The translations under genes and the position numbers were made by a program. DNA of 64,000 nt from Actinoplanes cyaneus (GTDB taxonomy: Bacteria; Actinomycetota; Actinomycetes; Mycobacteriales; Micromonosporaceae): the NCBI RefSeq assembly GCF_016862095.1, contig NZ_BOMH01000031.1:106354-170353 (forward strand), in the 5' to 3' direction. Below the pieces are notes generated by a model that had not been told where the DNA came from, did not search any database, and was given only the letters and a program-made list of their open reading frames with translations. Positions 34,794 through 43,256 of the stretch are shown piece by piece. Position 1 is the first letter of the stretch; each line of letters begins with the position of its first letter.

Positions 34794-36602
34794 TCACCGG
34801 GCGTCGGCCAGGCGCGCGCGCAGCGCGTCCAGCTCGGCCCAGAGCACCGCCGGCAGCTTGTCGCCGAACTTCTCGAACCACTCGGTGATCTGCGGCAGCT
34901 CGGCGAGCCACTCGTCCTTGTCGACGCGCAGCACCGCCTCCAGCGCCGCCGGGTCGATGTCGAGGCCGGTCACGTCGATCGCCGCGGGCGTGGCGACGTG
35001 ACCGATCGCGGTCTCCACCGCGTCGGCCTTGCCGTCGAGACGCTCGACGACCCACTTGAGAACCCGGCTGTTCTCGCCGAAGCCGGGCCAGAGGAACCCG
35101 CCGTCGGCGTCGCGCCGGAACCAGTTCACGTAGAAGACCTTGGGCAGCTTGGACGCGTCGCCGGAGGCGCCCTTGGCCATGTCGATCCAGTGCTGGAAGT
35201 AGTCACCGGCGTGGTAGCCGATGAACGGCAGCATCGCCATCGGGTCGCGGCGCACGACGCCGACCTGGCCGACCGCGGCCGCGGTCGTCTCGCTGGACAG
35301 GGTGGCGCCCAGGTACACGCCGTGCACCCAGTCCCGGGCCTCGGTGACCAGCGGGATCGTGGTCTTGCGCCGGCCGCCGAACAGGATCGCGTCGATCGGC
35401 ACGCCGCGCGGGTCGTGGTACTCGTCGGCGAGAATCGGGCACTGCTCGATCGGGGTGCAGAAGCGGCTGTTCGGGTGGCTCGACGGCGCCTCCGACTCCG
35501 GCGTCCAGTCCTGGCCCTTCCAGTCGGTCAGGTGCGCGGGCGGCTCGCCCATGCCCTCCCACCAGATGTCGCCGTCGTCGGTCAGGGCCACGTTGGTGAA
35601 GACCGAGTTGCCCTTCGCCAGGGTGCGCATCGCGTTCGGGTTGGTGTGGAAGTCGGTGCCGGGCGCGACGCCGAACAGCCCGAACTCCGGATTGGTGGCC
35701 CAGAGCCGGCCGTCCTCGCCGAAGCGCATCCAGGCGATGTCGTCGCCGACGGTCTCGACCTTCCAGCCCGGCAGGGTCGGCTCGAGCATGGCCAGGTTGG
35801 TCTTGCCGCAGGCCGACGGGAAGGCGCCGGCGATGTAGCGGACGACGCCCTCGGGCGAGGTCAGCTTCATGATCAGCATGTGCTCGGCCAGCCAGCCCTC
35901 GTCGCGGGCGGCCACGCTGGCGATGCGCAGCGCGTAGCACTTCTTGCCGAGCAGCGAGTTGCCGCCGTAACCGGAGCCGAACGACCAGATCTCCCGGGTC
36001 TCCGGGAAGTGCGAGATGTACTTCGTCTCGTTGCACGGCCAGGCGGCGTCGCTCTGCCCGGGCTCGAGCGGCGCGCCGATCGAGTGCAGGCACGGGACGT
36101 AGTCCGCGTCGTCGCCCATCGCGCTCAGGACCTCGGCCCCCATCCGGGTCATGATGCGCATGCTGGCCACGACGTACGGGCTGTCGGTCAGCTCCACGCC
36201 GAACATCGGGTTCTCGGCGTCGAGCGGGCCCATGCAGAACGGGACGACGTACATCGTCCGGCCCTTCATCGAGCCGCGGTACAGCTCCGTCATCAGGGTC
36301 TTCATCTCGGCCGGCGCCATCCAGTTGTTGGTGGGGCCGGCGTCGGCCTCGTCGGCCGAGCAGATGAAGGTGCGTTCCTCGACGCGTGCCACATCGGACG
36401 GGTCGGTTCGCGCCCAGAACGAGTTGGGCTTCTTCTTCTCGTCGAGCCGGACCAGCGCGCCCGACTCGACGAGCTCGTCGGTCAGCCGGGTCCACTCGGC
36501 GTCCGAACCGTCGCACCAGACGATCCGGTCGGGTGTTGTCAGGGCGGCGACCTCGTCGACCCACGCCAGCAGGCGCGGGTGCGAGGTGTGGGGGTGAGTC
36601 AA
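34794..36602 (-). CDS. pckA: Phosphoenolpyruvate carboxykinase (GTP)
   Basis: 602 residues, the usual length of the GTP-dependent class. Blocks visible: VVPFCMGPLDAENPMFGVEL, FGSGYGGNSLLGKKCYALRI, the P-loop with essential Cys IAGAFPSACGKTNLAMLEP and WPGFGENSRVLKWV. It converts oxaloacetate and GTP to PEP, the entry step of gluconeogenesis. The start is TTG at 36602, supported by AAGGAG seven bases upstream; no ATG/GTG fits better. A CRP-like site lies 60 bases upstream. Confidence 0.96.
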   Translation of the reverse strand: MTHPHTSHPRLLAWVDEVAALTTPDRIVWCDGSDAEWTRLTDELVESGALVRLDEKKKPNSFWARTDPSDVARVEERTFICSADEADAGPTNNWMAPAEMKTLMTELYRGSMKGRTMYVVPFCMGPLDAENPMFGVELTDSPYVVASMRIMTRMGAEVLSAMGDDADYVPCLHSIGAPLEPGQSDAAWPCNETKYISHFPETREIWSFGSGYGGNSLLGKKCYALRIASVAARDEGWLAEHMLIMKLTSPEGVVRYIAGAFPSACGKTNLAMLEPTLPGWKVETVGDDIAWMRFGEDGRLWATNPEFGLFGVAPGTDFHTNPNAMRTLAKGNSVFTNVALTDDGDIWWEGMGEPPAHLTDWKGQDWTPESEAPSSHPNSRFCTPIEQCPILADEYHDPRGVPIDAILFGGRRKTTIPLVTEARDWVHGVYLGATLSSETTAAAVGQVGVVRRDPMAMLPFIGYHAGDYFQHWIDMAKGASGDASKLPKVFYVNWFRRDADGGFLWPGFGENSRVLKWVVERLDGKADAVETAIGHVATPAAIDVTGLDIDPAALEAVLRVDKDEWLAELPQITEWFEKFGDKLPAVLWAELDALRARLADAR

Positions 36603-36660
36603 GTGAAGCTCCTTCGGTCGGCACTGACCAATGACGGAACAGCCGGTGAAATCCGGCTGG

Positions 36661-36676
36661 TGTCATGGGAGTCACA
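36661..36676. promoter_or_regulatory. CRP/GlxR-like site upstream of pckA
   Basis: TGTCATGGGAGTCACA matches TGTGA-N6-TCACA at nine of ten defined positions; its downstream edge is about 58 bases from the pckA start. Confidence 0.45.
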
Positions 36677-36717
36677 TCAGGTTAAGCCCCACAGCCATGC
36701 AGTTCATCGGTCGAACC

Positions 36718-36726
36718 TGTGGATAA
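36718..36726 (-). promoter_or_regulatory. DnaA box (TTATCCACA on the minus strand)
   Basis: TGTGGATAA on the plus strand is an exact complement of the classical DnaA box; single copy. Confidence 0.4.
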
Positions 36727-36901
36727 CCGCACAATCTTTGGCTGCGATGCGCAATGACGATTGATTCTTCGCTGCACAGCGCACGAGCGCGCACTCGGTC
36801 CAGCCACACCGTCACTCCCGACAACTTTCGCAAAAGGGACATAGCGCCGTACACTTTCACCTAATCGGGCTTTCCTCGCAGTTCCTGCCACAGGAGGCGG
36901 A

Positions 36902-37666
36902 ATGACGACCCCGGGCAACGACGTGCACTCGGACACGGATCTACTCGCCGCCGTCCGGGCCGGCGACACCGCCGCCTACGGGACGCTCTACGAGCGGCAC
37001 CGGGCGGCGGCCCGGCTCTTCGCGTGCGGCCTGGCACGCGACAGCGCCGACGCCGACGATCTGGTCGCCGAGACGTTCGCCAAGGTGTTCGCGTCGCTGC
37101 GGGCCGGTCGCGGCCCCCTCGTGGCGTTCCGCGCCTACCTGCACACCACCATGCGGCACGTCTGCTACCAGCGGGCGCGCTCGGACCGGCGGCTGGAGTT
37201 CACCGACGACCTGACCCGGTACGACGCCGGGGAGCCGTTCACCGACCCGGCGCTGGACCAGCTCGAACGCAGTTTCGCGGCGGCCGCCTTCCGGCAGCTC
37301 CCGCCGCGCTGGCGGGACGTGCTGTGGCAGACCGAGGTGGAGGGCAGCACCCCGGCCGAGCTCGCCCCGCGGATGGGCCTGACCCCGAACGCCGTGGCCG
37401 TCCTCGCGCACCGGGCCCGCGAGGGCCTGCGCAGCCTCTACCTGCAGCAGCACGTCACGGCGGGTGAGCATCCGGAGTGCCGGTGGGCCGGCGACCGGCT
37501 CGCCCCGCAGGTGCGTGGCCGGCTCGCGCCGCGCGACGCGCACCGGATGCACACCCATCTCGGCCGCTGCGCCGAGTGCCGGGGCCGGCTCGCCGAGATT
37601 CGCGAAATCGACGCATTTCGTCACGGCCCGTATCGGCAGCGTCACCATGCCGGCACCGCTGGTTGA
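36902..37666 (+). CDS. ECF-type sigma factor with C-terminal zinc-finger domain
   Basis: 254 residues. Region 2 covers LYERHRAAARLFACGLARDS, DADDLVAETFAKVFASL and FRAYLHTTMRHVCYQRARSD. Region 4 covers FRQLPPRWRDVLWQTEVEGS and PAELAPRMGLTPNAVAVLAH. The last 70 residues contain HPECRWAGDRLAPQVRGRL and HTHLGRCAECRGRLAEI, an H-x-x-x-C-x-x-C zinc-finger arrangement like that of ZAS anti-sigma factors. The sigma factor may thus carry its own redox- or zinc-responsive regulator. The ATG at 36902 has AGGAGG eight bases upstream. No separate anti-sigma gene is next to it. Confidence 0.88.
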   Translation: MTTPGNDVHSDTDLLAAVRAGDTAAYGTLYERHRAAARLFACGLARDSADADDLVAETFAKVFASLRAGRGPLVAFRAYLHTTMRHVCYQRARSDRRLEFTDDLTRYDAGEPFTDPALDQLERSFAAAAFRQLPPRWRDVLWQTEVEGSTPAELAPRMGLTPNAVAVLAHRAREGLRSLYLQQHVTAGEHPECRWAGDRLAPQVRGRLAPRDAHRMHTHLGRCAECRGRLAEIREIDAFRHGPYRQRHHAGTAG

Positions 37667-37705
37667 GACTGTGCAACGAGGTCAGCAAGGCGTGCCCCGC
37701 GCCGG

Positions 37706-37711
37706 TACATT
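37706..37711 (+). promoter_or_regulatory. Predicted -10 hexamer of the first GtrA gene
   Basis: TACATT, seven bases before the GTG at 37719. Confidence 0.45.
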
Positions 37712-37718
37712 CGGTCCC

Positions 37719-38222
37719 GTGCCCCCCAACTCGCCGCGGCCCGCCGGAATGCGAGCCCGGCTGCGCTCCCTGGCGCGGGAGGCGAGCAAGTTCGGGGCGG
37801 TCGGCGCTGTCGCGTTCGGCGTCGATCTGATCATCTTCAACCTGCTGCTGAACGCGGGCAGTGAGACCCTGAGCGCCAAGACGATCTCCACGGTCATCGC
37901 GACCACGCTGGCGTTCATCGGGAACCGGTTCTGGACGTGGCGCGACGGAGCGCATACGCACCTGGCCCGGCAGTACACGACGTTCTTCGTGCTGAACGCG
38001 ATCGGGCTGGGCATCGCCCTGGCCTGCCTGGCGATCAGTCACTACGGTCTGGGCCACTTCTGGCCGGCGTTGCGGAGCCAAGCCGCCGACAACGTCGCGG
38101 GGCAACTCGTCGGGACCGCTATCGGTACCATCTTCCGCTTCTGGTCCTATCGGAAGTTTGTTTTCCGGGCCGATACGGACCGGAACCCCGGGATGACATC
38201 GTCGTCACCCACACTTTCGTGA
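37719..38222 (+). CDS. GtrA-like membrane protein 1
   Basis: 167 residues with four membrane helices. GtrA motifs are FGAVGAVAFGVDLIIFNLLL, TTLAFIGNRFWTWRDGA and TAIGTIFRFWSYRKFVFRAD. GtrA proteins are thought to help translocate or present lipid-linked sugars for cell-surface glycosylation. The GTG start is chosen from the leaderless spacing; the frame is open further upstream through the sigma-factor gene. A second GtrA gene follows 36 bases later with its own promoter. Confidence 0.88.
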   Translation: MPPNSPRPAGMRARLRSLAREASKFGAVGAVAFGVDLIIFNLLLNAGSETLSAKTISTVIATTLAFIGNRFWTWRDGAHTHLARQYTTFFVLNAIGLGIALACLAISHYGLGHFWPALRSQAADNVAGQLVGTAIGTIFRFWSYRKFVFRADTDRNPGMTSSSPTLS

Positions 38223-38246
38223 TCCGGCGTTCGCGCCCCACCCCCG

Positions 38247-38252
38247 TAAGGT
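38247..38252 (+). promoter_or_regulatory. Predicted -10 hexamer of the second GtrA gene
   Basis: TAAGGT, six bases before the ATG at 38259. Confidence 0.5.
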
Positions 38253-38258
38253 TGCCCT

Positions 38259-38807
38259 ATGCCCTCAGCCCCCTCGCTGACGGACCGGCTGCGCCGTGTC
38301 GCTCCGGAAGCTGTCGCCTTCGCCATCATCGGAGCCGGTAACACCCTGCTCTACCTGGCGATCACCTGGGTCGCACTGCCGATCGGCGCGGTCAAGGCGA
38401 GCATCATCGGTACCGTCGTCACCACGACCCTGGCGTACCTGGCGAACCGCTACTGGACGTACCGGCACCACACCCGCACCGCCCTGCGCCGGGAGTATGC
38501 GCTGTTCTTCGGCTTCAACCTGGTCGGCATGGCGATCCAGTCGGGCATGGTCGCGATCGGGAAGTACGGGTTCGGCCTCACCGAGCAGAACGACAAGATC
38601 GCGTTCCTCGCCGTGACGGTGTTCGGCATCGGCATCGCCACGGTCTTCCGCTTCTGGGCGTACCGGACGTTCGTCTTCCTCAAGCCCCCCGTCGACGGTC
38701 ACGAGGGCGCGATCACCGAGATGGACGCGACCGCCGGTTTCGCCGAGCTCAGCGCGATCGACGTGCCGGGAAGCGCGGCGGAGCTGGACGTCCGCCTGCG
38801 GAGCTGA
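38259..38807 (+). CDS. GtrA-like membrane protein 2
   Basis: 182 residues with four membrane helices. FAIIGAGNTLLYLAITWVAL, TTLAYLANRYWTYRHHTRTA and GIATVFRFWAYRTFVFLKPP are the same motifs as in the preceding gene, so the two are tandem paralogues with limited overall identity. A hydrophilic tail of about 35 residues ends in a 59-base tail-to-tail overlap with the convergent PH-domain gene. Confidence 0.9.
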   Translation: MPSAPSLTDRLRRVAPEAVAFAIIGAGNTLLYLAITWVALPIGAVKASIIGTVVTTTLAYLANRYWTYRHHTRTALRREYALFFGFNLVGMAIQSGMVAIGKYGFGLTEQNDKIAFLAVTVFGIGIATVFRFWAYRTFVFLKPPVDGHEGAITEMDATAGFAELSAIDVPGSAAELDVRLRS

Positions 38808-39321
38808 TCTCCTCCTCCTCCTCCTCTTCCTCGTCGTCCGGGGCCTGCTCGATCAGCTCGTACAGCGTCGTCTGCACCTGCTGCGCGTGCGGGACCCCGG
38901 CCAGCCGGGCACTCTGCTCGCCGATCGAGTCGATCACCAGGGTGCCCGTCCCGAAGACCCGGTCCAGCAGTGACTGGGTCAGGGCATGATCGTTCACCCG
39001 GTTCAGCGGCAGATCCCGCCGCTCGCGCACGAGCAGGCCACGCTGGGTCAGAAGCCGCTCACCGGTGATCACCCAGTGCGTGCAGCGCCATTGGACGAGC
39101 GGGATCATGCCGTACCGGATGCCGTGGTAAGCCATGATCGCGACGACCAGGCCCAGGCCGATCTGGCCGCCCTCGTTACCCGGCAGCAATACCCACGCCA
39201 GGATCGTGCCGGCCGTCGCCAGCAGCACCACCAGGGACGGGCCGACCACGGACTTGCCGTGGGGGCGCAGGTGGAGGACGACCTCCTCCTGCTCCGAGAG
39301 AACTTCCGCCGGGAACGCCAC
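38749..39321 (-). CDS. PH-domain membrane protein with acidic tail
   Basis: 190 residues. After a short soluble lead (VLSEQEEVVLHLRPHGKSVV) come two membrane helices (LVVLLATAGTILAWVLLPG and IGLGLVVAIMAYHGIRYGMI). A bacterial PH domain follows (HWVITGERLLTQRGLLVRER, LPLNRVNDHALTQSLLDRVF), then a run of eight Glu residues and a basic end. Its role is unknown. The GTG at 39321 is set by TACGCT six bases upstream; the frame extends to 39531 through birA sequence, which is not coding in this frame. Confidence 0.85.
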   Translation of the reverse strand: MAFPAEVLSEQEEVVLHLRPHGKSVVGPSLVVLLATAGTILAWVLLPGNEGGQIGLGLVVAIMAYHGIRYGMIPLVQWRCTHWVITGERLLTQRGLLVRERRDLPLNRVNDHALTQSLLDRVFGTGTLVIDSIGEQSARLAGVPHAQQVQTTLYELIEQAPDDEEEEEEEEISSAGGRPAPPRFPARRSR

Positions 39322-39325
39322 GCGG

Positions 39326-40180
39326 TCAGCGTACGTGCAGAACATCACCCGCTGAGACGCGATGTTCACTGCCATCCACCGTACGGACCACGAGTTGCCC
39401 GTCCCGATCCACGGTGGCCGCCTCGCCGGTGAGCTCGCCGCCCCCGGGCAGCAGCACCCGCACGTCCCGGCCGATCGTCGCGCACAGCCGCCGGTACTCC
39501 CCCAGCAGCCCGCACATCTCGGCGTCGCCACCGGACTCGCGCCAGCCGCCGTACCACCTCTCCAGGCCGCGCAGCAGCGCCCGGAGCAGCGGATCCCGGT
39601 CCAGGCTCTCGGCGCCGGCCAGCCGCAACGACGTCGCCGGGACCCCGGTGGTCTCCGGCAGCTCAGCGGCGTACGTGCTCACGTTCAGTCCGATCCCGAC
39701 CACGATCGCGTCGCCGGCCATCTCGGCCAGGATGCCGGCGCACTTACGGTCACCGACCAGCAGATCGTTCGGCCACTTCAGGGCGGCCTCGACCCCGGCC
39801 ACCCGGGTCACCGCCCCGGCCAGCGCGACGCCGGCCAGCAGCGGCAACCATCCGAACGTGCCGGGCGGCGCGGCCGGCCAGCCGCGCTCCGCGTCCGGGG
39901 TGCCGGGACGCAGCAACACCGTCAGGGTGAGGCCGGCCCGGGCCGGGCTCAGCCACTGCCGGTCACGCCGGCCACGGCCCGCGACCTGCTGTTCCGCGAC
40001 CACGACCAGGCCTTCCGGCGCGCCCGCGCGGGCGGCCTCGGCAGCGTCCGCGTTCGTCGACCCGGTCTCGGCGCGGATGTCGATCCGCGACCAGAGGCCG
40101 CCGGGCTGCACGAGGGCCCTGGTGAGGGCGCGCTCGGAGAGCGGCGGGCGGTCCAGATCGGTGTACCCGGAGGCGGCCAT
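39326..40180 (-). CDS. birA: Biotin-[acetyl-CoA-carboxylase] ligase
   Basis: 284 residues, without the N-terminal DNA-binding domain of E. coli BirA, so it is a pure ligase. Motifs: AETGSTNADAAEAARAG, VVVAEQQVAGRGRRDRQWLS (the GRGRR adenylation loop, about residue 70), AALKWPNDLLVGDRKCAGIL and IVVGIGLNVS. It attaches biotin to the BCCP domain of AccA encoded at 53.0-54.8 kb. The PH-domain gene downstream starts five bases after its stop but has its own -10 box inside birA. Confidence 0.94.
   Translation of the reverse strand: MAASGYTDLDRPPLSERALTRALVQPGGLWSRIDIRAETGSTNADAAEAARAGAPEGLVVVAEQQVAGRGRRDRQWLSPARAGLTLTVLLRPGTPDAERGWPAAPPGTFGWLPLLAGVALAGAVTRVAGVEAALKWPNDLLVGDRKCAGILAEMAGDAIVVGIGLNVSTYAAELPETTGVPATSLRLAGAESLDRDPLLRALLRGLERWYGGWRESGGDAEMCGLLGEYRRLCATIGRDVRVLLPGGGELTGEAATVDRDGQLVVRTVDGSEHRVSAGDVLHVR
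39328..39333 (-). promoter_or_regulatory. Predicted -10 hexamer of the PH-domain gene, inside birA
   Basis: TACGCT on the minus strand, six bases before the GTG at 39321. Confidence 0.45.
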
Positions 40181-40186
40181 CCCGGC

Positions 40187-40192
40187 AGCCTA
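40187..40192 (-). promoter_or_regulatory. Predicted -10 hexamer of leaderless birA
   Basis: TAGGCT on the minus strand, six bases before the ATG at 40180. Confidence 0.5.
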
Positions 40193-40226
40193 TGCCCCTG
40201 CCGTCAGCGCCCGCCGCGGCGGGACC

Positions 40227-41555
40227 TCAGCGGTGCGGGCCGGCGGCATGGCGACTGATGTACGCGGAGTCCGACTCGGCCGCGGCGGGCCGGGGACGCG
40301 GCCGGGGGCGAGGCCCGTCGGCCGCACGACGGCTCCGCCGTGCCGGCTCGCTCCAGGACGGCTGCTCACGGTTGATTCCGATTCCGCTACGGTCGCCGCC
40401 CGGCCCGAGCCCGTCCCGCCCAAGCCCGTCCCGCTCGTCCCGCCCCCGCTGGTCCCGCTCCGCCCACGATCGCGGCAGCCGGATCCGGTGATCCGGGCTC
40501 GGCGGCCAGTCCGGCACGTGCGTGGTGGGCTCGGCAGCCTCCACCGGCGACAGATCAAAACCGGTCACCGGCTCGTAGTCGGGAACGGCCGCGAGACGCT
40601 CCACCGGCACCGGCCAGCCGTACCCACGGGCCGACGGCTCAGGATCGGTGTAGAGATCGTCCGGCACCGGGGTCCAGTAGTCCCCGGACGGTGGCCGATC
40701 GTCCAGTTCGGGATAGCGGGGACGAACCCAGCCGTCGATCCGGTCGCCGTACCCGCGGTCGGAGCGGTCTATCGGCGCCGGCCGGGGCGGCGGCCCACCG
40801 TAGGGCTCGTCCGTTTCCGGCTCGTGCTCGGTCTGCCAGGCGCTGTTGTCGATCATCCGCGACGCCTCGCCCGGGACCGCGGCCGGCTCGTCAGAGCAGG
40901 ACTCCACCGCCTGCCACGGCTCCGGTTCCTCGTTCCACGACCGATCGCCGTGCCAGACCGGCTCCTCACCCGCCCACGCCTGCTCGTCACCGGCCCACGC
41001 CGGCTCCTCACCGGGCCAGACCTGCTCCCCACTGGCCCACACCCGTTCCTCGCTGGACCAGACCTGCTCCTCACCGGCCCAGACCTGTTCCTCGCTGGAC
41101 CAGATCTGCTCCACGCTGGACCAGGCCTGCTCCACGCTGGGCCACGCCGGCTCCTCACCCGGCCACGCCGGCTCCTCACCGGGCCACGATTCCTCGGGAT
41201 GGCTCGGTTCCTCGGCGCGGCGGGCCCGTGGCTCGCGGGGCTCCGGCTCCGCGTCCTCGGCCAGACCGATCGACGCCAGCCCGTTGATGCGCTCGGCGCG
41301 CGCCTCCCATCGACCGCTGAACGCCGCCGCGAGCCGCCGCCCACGTCCCGGTTCGTTGTCCACGGGCACCGCGTCCACCCGCGGGGACTCGATCTCCGGC
41401 GGCGCCGGGTGGCTCGTGCGGGCGGGCCGCGTCGCCGTCCGAGGACGGGCCTCACCGTCGTCGCCGCCACCGAACAGCACGGCGCGGAAACTGATCAGCG
41501 TGGCGAGGCCCCCCGCGATGAAGGCGAGCCCGGCCGCGGTCATCCAGTTCGTCAC
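40227..41555 (-). CDS. Membrane-anchored protein with twelve Trp-containing heptad repeats
   Basis: 442 residues. One N-terminal hydrophobic helix (MTAAGLAFIAGGLATLISF) is followed by a long hydrophilic, Pro/Glu/Arg-rich and probably disordered body. Residues 120-203 are twelve consecutive seven-residue repeats of the pattern EEPAWPG/EEQVWSS with an invariant Trp. The C-terminal part is rich in Arg, Pro and Asp, ending in a polybasic RPRPRPRP stretch. No family is recognised. A GTG start is used. It lies between birA and accD; the arrangement is divergent from accD. Confidence 0.8.
   Translation of the reverse strand: MTNWMTAAGLAFIAGGLATLISFRAVLFGGGDDGEARPRTATRPARTSHPAPPEIESPRVDAVPVDNEPGRGRRLAAAFSGRWEARAERINGLASIGLAEDAEPEPREPRARRAEEPSHPEESWPGEEPAWPGEEPAWPSVEQAWSSVEQIWSSEEQVWAGEEQVWSSEERVWASGEQVWPGEEPAWAGDEQAWAGEEPVWHGDRSWNEEPEPWQAVESCSDEPAAVPGEASRMIDNSAWQTEHEPETDEPYGGPPPRPAPIDRSDRGYGDRIDGWVRPRYPELDDRPPSGDYWTPVPDDLYTDPEPSARGYGWPVPVERLAAVPDYEPVTGFDLSPVEAAEPTTHVPDWPPSPDHRIRLPRSWAERDQRGRDERDGLGRDGLGPGGDRSGIGINREQPSWSEPARRSRRAADGPRPRPRPRPAAAESDSAYISRHAAGPHR
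40947..41198 (-). repeat. 21-bp coding minisatellite, 12 units
   Basis: Twelve contiguous 21-base units encode the Trp heptads of the preceding entry. Units vary at several positions (A/V/I before Trp; PG, SS, AG, PS or AS after it) while Trp and the acidic pair are kept. The array is an exact multiple of seven codons. Confidence 0.85.
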
Positions 41556-41675
41556 GTGAGGCGTAACGAATAAGACAAGAGGTGTGAAACGGACGCATCG
41601 CCACGCTCCCTGCGCCCGGTACCGACGCGGCTACGATCATCGGGAGTGCATCGCCGCCCTTCTGTGGAGACCATC

Positions 41676-43247
41676 GTGACAACGCAGCCCGACATCCACA
41701 CCACCGCCGGTAAGCTCGCCGACTTCGCGAACCGGTCCGAGGAGGCGGTCCACGCGGGTTCCGCGCGTGCCGTCGAGAAGCAGCACGCGCGCGGCAAGAA
41801 GACCGCCCGCGAACGGATCGAGCTGCTGCTCGACAAGGACTCGTTCGTCGAGCTCGACGAGCTGGCCAGGCACCGGTCCACCGCCTTCGGCCTGGAGAGA
41901 AATCGGCCGTACGGCGATGGGGTCGTCACCGGCCACGGCACCGTCGACGGCCGGCAGGTCTGCGTGTTCTCGCAGGATTTCACCGTCTTCGGCGGCTCGC
42001 TGGGCGAGGTCTTCGGCGAGAAGATCGTGAAGGTGCTCGACCTGGCCATGAAGATCGGCTGCCCGATCATCGGCATCAACGACTCCGGCGGCGCCCGCAT
42101 CCAGGAGGGCGTGGTCGCGCTCGGCCTCTACGCCGACATCTTCTTCCGCAACGTCCGGGCCAGCGGCGTCATCCCGCAGATCTCCCTGATCATGGGCCCG
42201 TGCGCGGGCGGCGCCGTCTACTCCCCCGCGATCACCGACTTCACGGTCATGGTCGACCAGACCTCGCACATGTTCATCACCGGGCCCGACGTGATCAAGA
42301 CGGTCACCGGTGAAGAGGTCGGCATGGAGGAACTGGGCGGCGCGCGCACCCACAACACCCGCTCCGGCAACGCGCACTATCTCGCCTCCGACGAGGAGGA
42401 CGCGATCGATTACGTACGCGCGCTGCTGTCCTATCTTCCCAGCAACAACCTCGACGAGCCGGTCGTCTACGCCGAGGACGCCGACCTCGGCTCCGGCCAG
42501 GCCGACCTGGCGCTGGACACCCTGGTGCCGGACTCACCGAACCAGCCCTACGACATCAAGACCGTCGTCGAGACGGTCGTCGAGGACTTCCTCGAGGTGC
42601 AGCCGCTCTACGCGCAGAACATCGTCGTCGGCTTCGGCCGGGTCGAGGGGCGGCCGGTCGGCGTGGTCGCGAACCAGCCGATGCACTTCGCCGGCACACT
42701 CGACATCGCGGCCAGCGAGAAGGCCGCCCGCTTCGTGCGCACCTGCGACGCGTTCAACATCCCGGTGCTGACCTTCGTCGACGTGCCCGGTTTCCTGCCC
42801 GGCACCGGCCAGGAGTGGGACGGCATCATCCGGCGCGGCGCGAAGCTGATCTACGCCTACGCCGAGGCCACCGTCCCGAAGGTCACCGTGATCACCCGGA
42901 AGGCCTACGGCGGGGCGTACGACGTGATGGGCTCCAAGCACATCGGCGCCGACATGAACTTCGCCTGGCCCACCGCGCAGATCGCCGTGATGGGCGCCCA
43001 GGGCGCGGTCAACATCCTGTACCGCGGTGAACTGGCGTCAGCGGAGGACCCGGCGGCCCGCCGCGCCGAGCTGATCCAGCAGTACGAGGACACGCTCGCG
43101 AACCCGTACATCGCCGCGGAGCGCGGTTATGTCGATGCCGTGATCCGGCCGTCGGAGACGCGCGCGCAGGTCACGCGGGCGCTACGGATGCTCCGCACCA
43201 AGCGGGAGACGCTGCCGCCGAAGAAGCACGGCAACATTCCGCTCTGA
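41676..43247 (+). CDS. accD: Acyl-CoA carboxylase beta (carboxyltransferase) subunit
   Basis: 523 residues of the AccD5/PccB class. Carboxyltransferase blocks: GSLGEVFGEKIVKVLDLAMK, GGARIQEGVVAL, IMGPCAGGAVYSPAITDFTV, FVDVPGFLPGTGQEW and MGSKHIGADMNFAWPTAQ. It transfers the carboxyl group from biotin to acetyl- or propionyl-CoA, giving malonyl- or methylmalonyl-CoA. GTG at 41676 is preferred because GGAG lies seven bases upstream. An alternative GTG at 41646 sits eight bases after TACGAT. Partners AccE and AccA are at 47.7 and 53.0 kb. Confidence 0.94.
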   Translation: MTTQPDIHTTAGKLADFANRSEEAVHAGSARAVEKQHARGKKTARERIELLLDKDSFVELDELARHRSTAFGLERNRPYGDGVVTGHGTVDGRQVCVFSQDFTVFGGSLGEVFGEKIVKVLDLAMKIGCPIIGINDSGGARIQEGVVALGLYADIFFRNVRASGVIPQISLIMGPCAGGAVYSPAITDFTVMVDQTSHMFITGPDVIKTVTGEEVGMEELGGARTHNTRSGNAHYLASDEEDAIDYVRALLSYLPSNNLDEPVVYAEDADLGSGQADLALDTLVPDSPNQPYDIKTVVETVVEDFLEVQPLYAQNIVVGFGRVEGRPVGVVANQPMHFAGTLDIAASEKAARFVRTCDAFNIPVLTFVDVPGFLPGTGQEWDGIIRRGAKLIYAYAEATVPKVTVITRKAYGGAYDVMGSKHIGADMNFAWPTAQIAVMGAQGAVNILYRGELASAEDPAARRAELIQQYEDTLANPYIAAERGYVDAVIRPSETRAQVTRALRMLRTKRETLPPKKHGNIPL

Positions 43248-43256
43248 CCCGACGCC

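Larger units (their letters stand above)
36603..36901. other. Intergenic region between divergent pckA and the ECF sigma gene
   Basis: 299 bases without a gene. It holds the pckA ribosome binding site, a short hairpin (CAGCCGG/CCGGCTG near 36640-36661), a CRP-like site, a consensus DnaA box and TACACT (36850-36855), a possible -10 box for the sigma-factor gene. It is noticeably less GC-rich than the coding sequence around it. Confidence 0.6.

Noticed and set aside
40947..41198. CRISPR-like array of 21-bp units
   Set aside because: The units are in frame with a long open gene and have no spacers; they are coding minisatellites.
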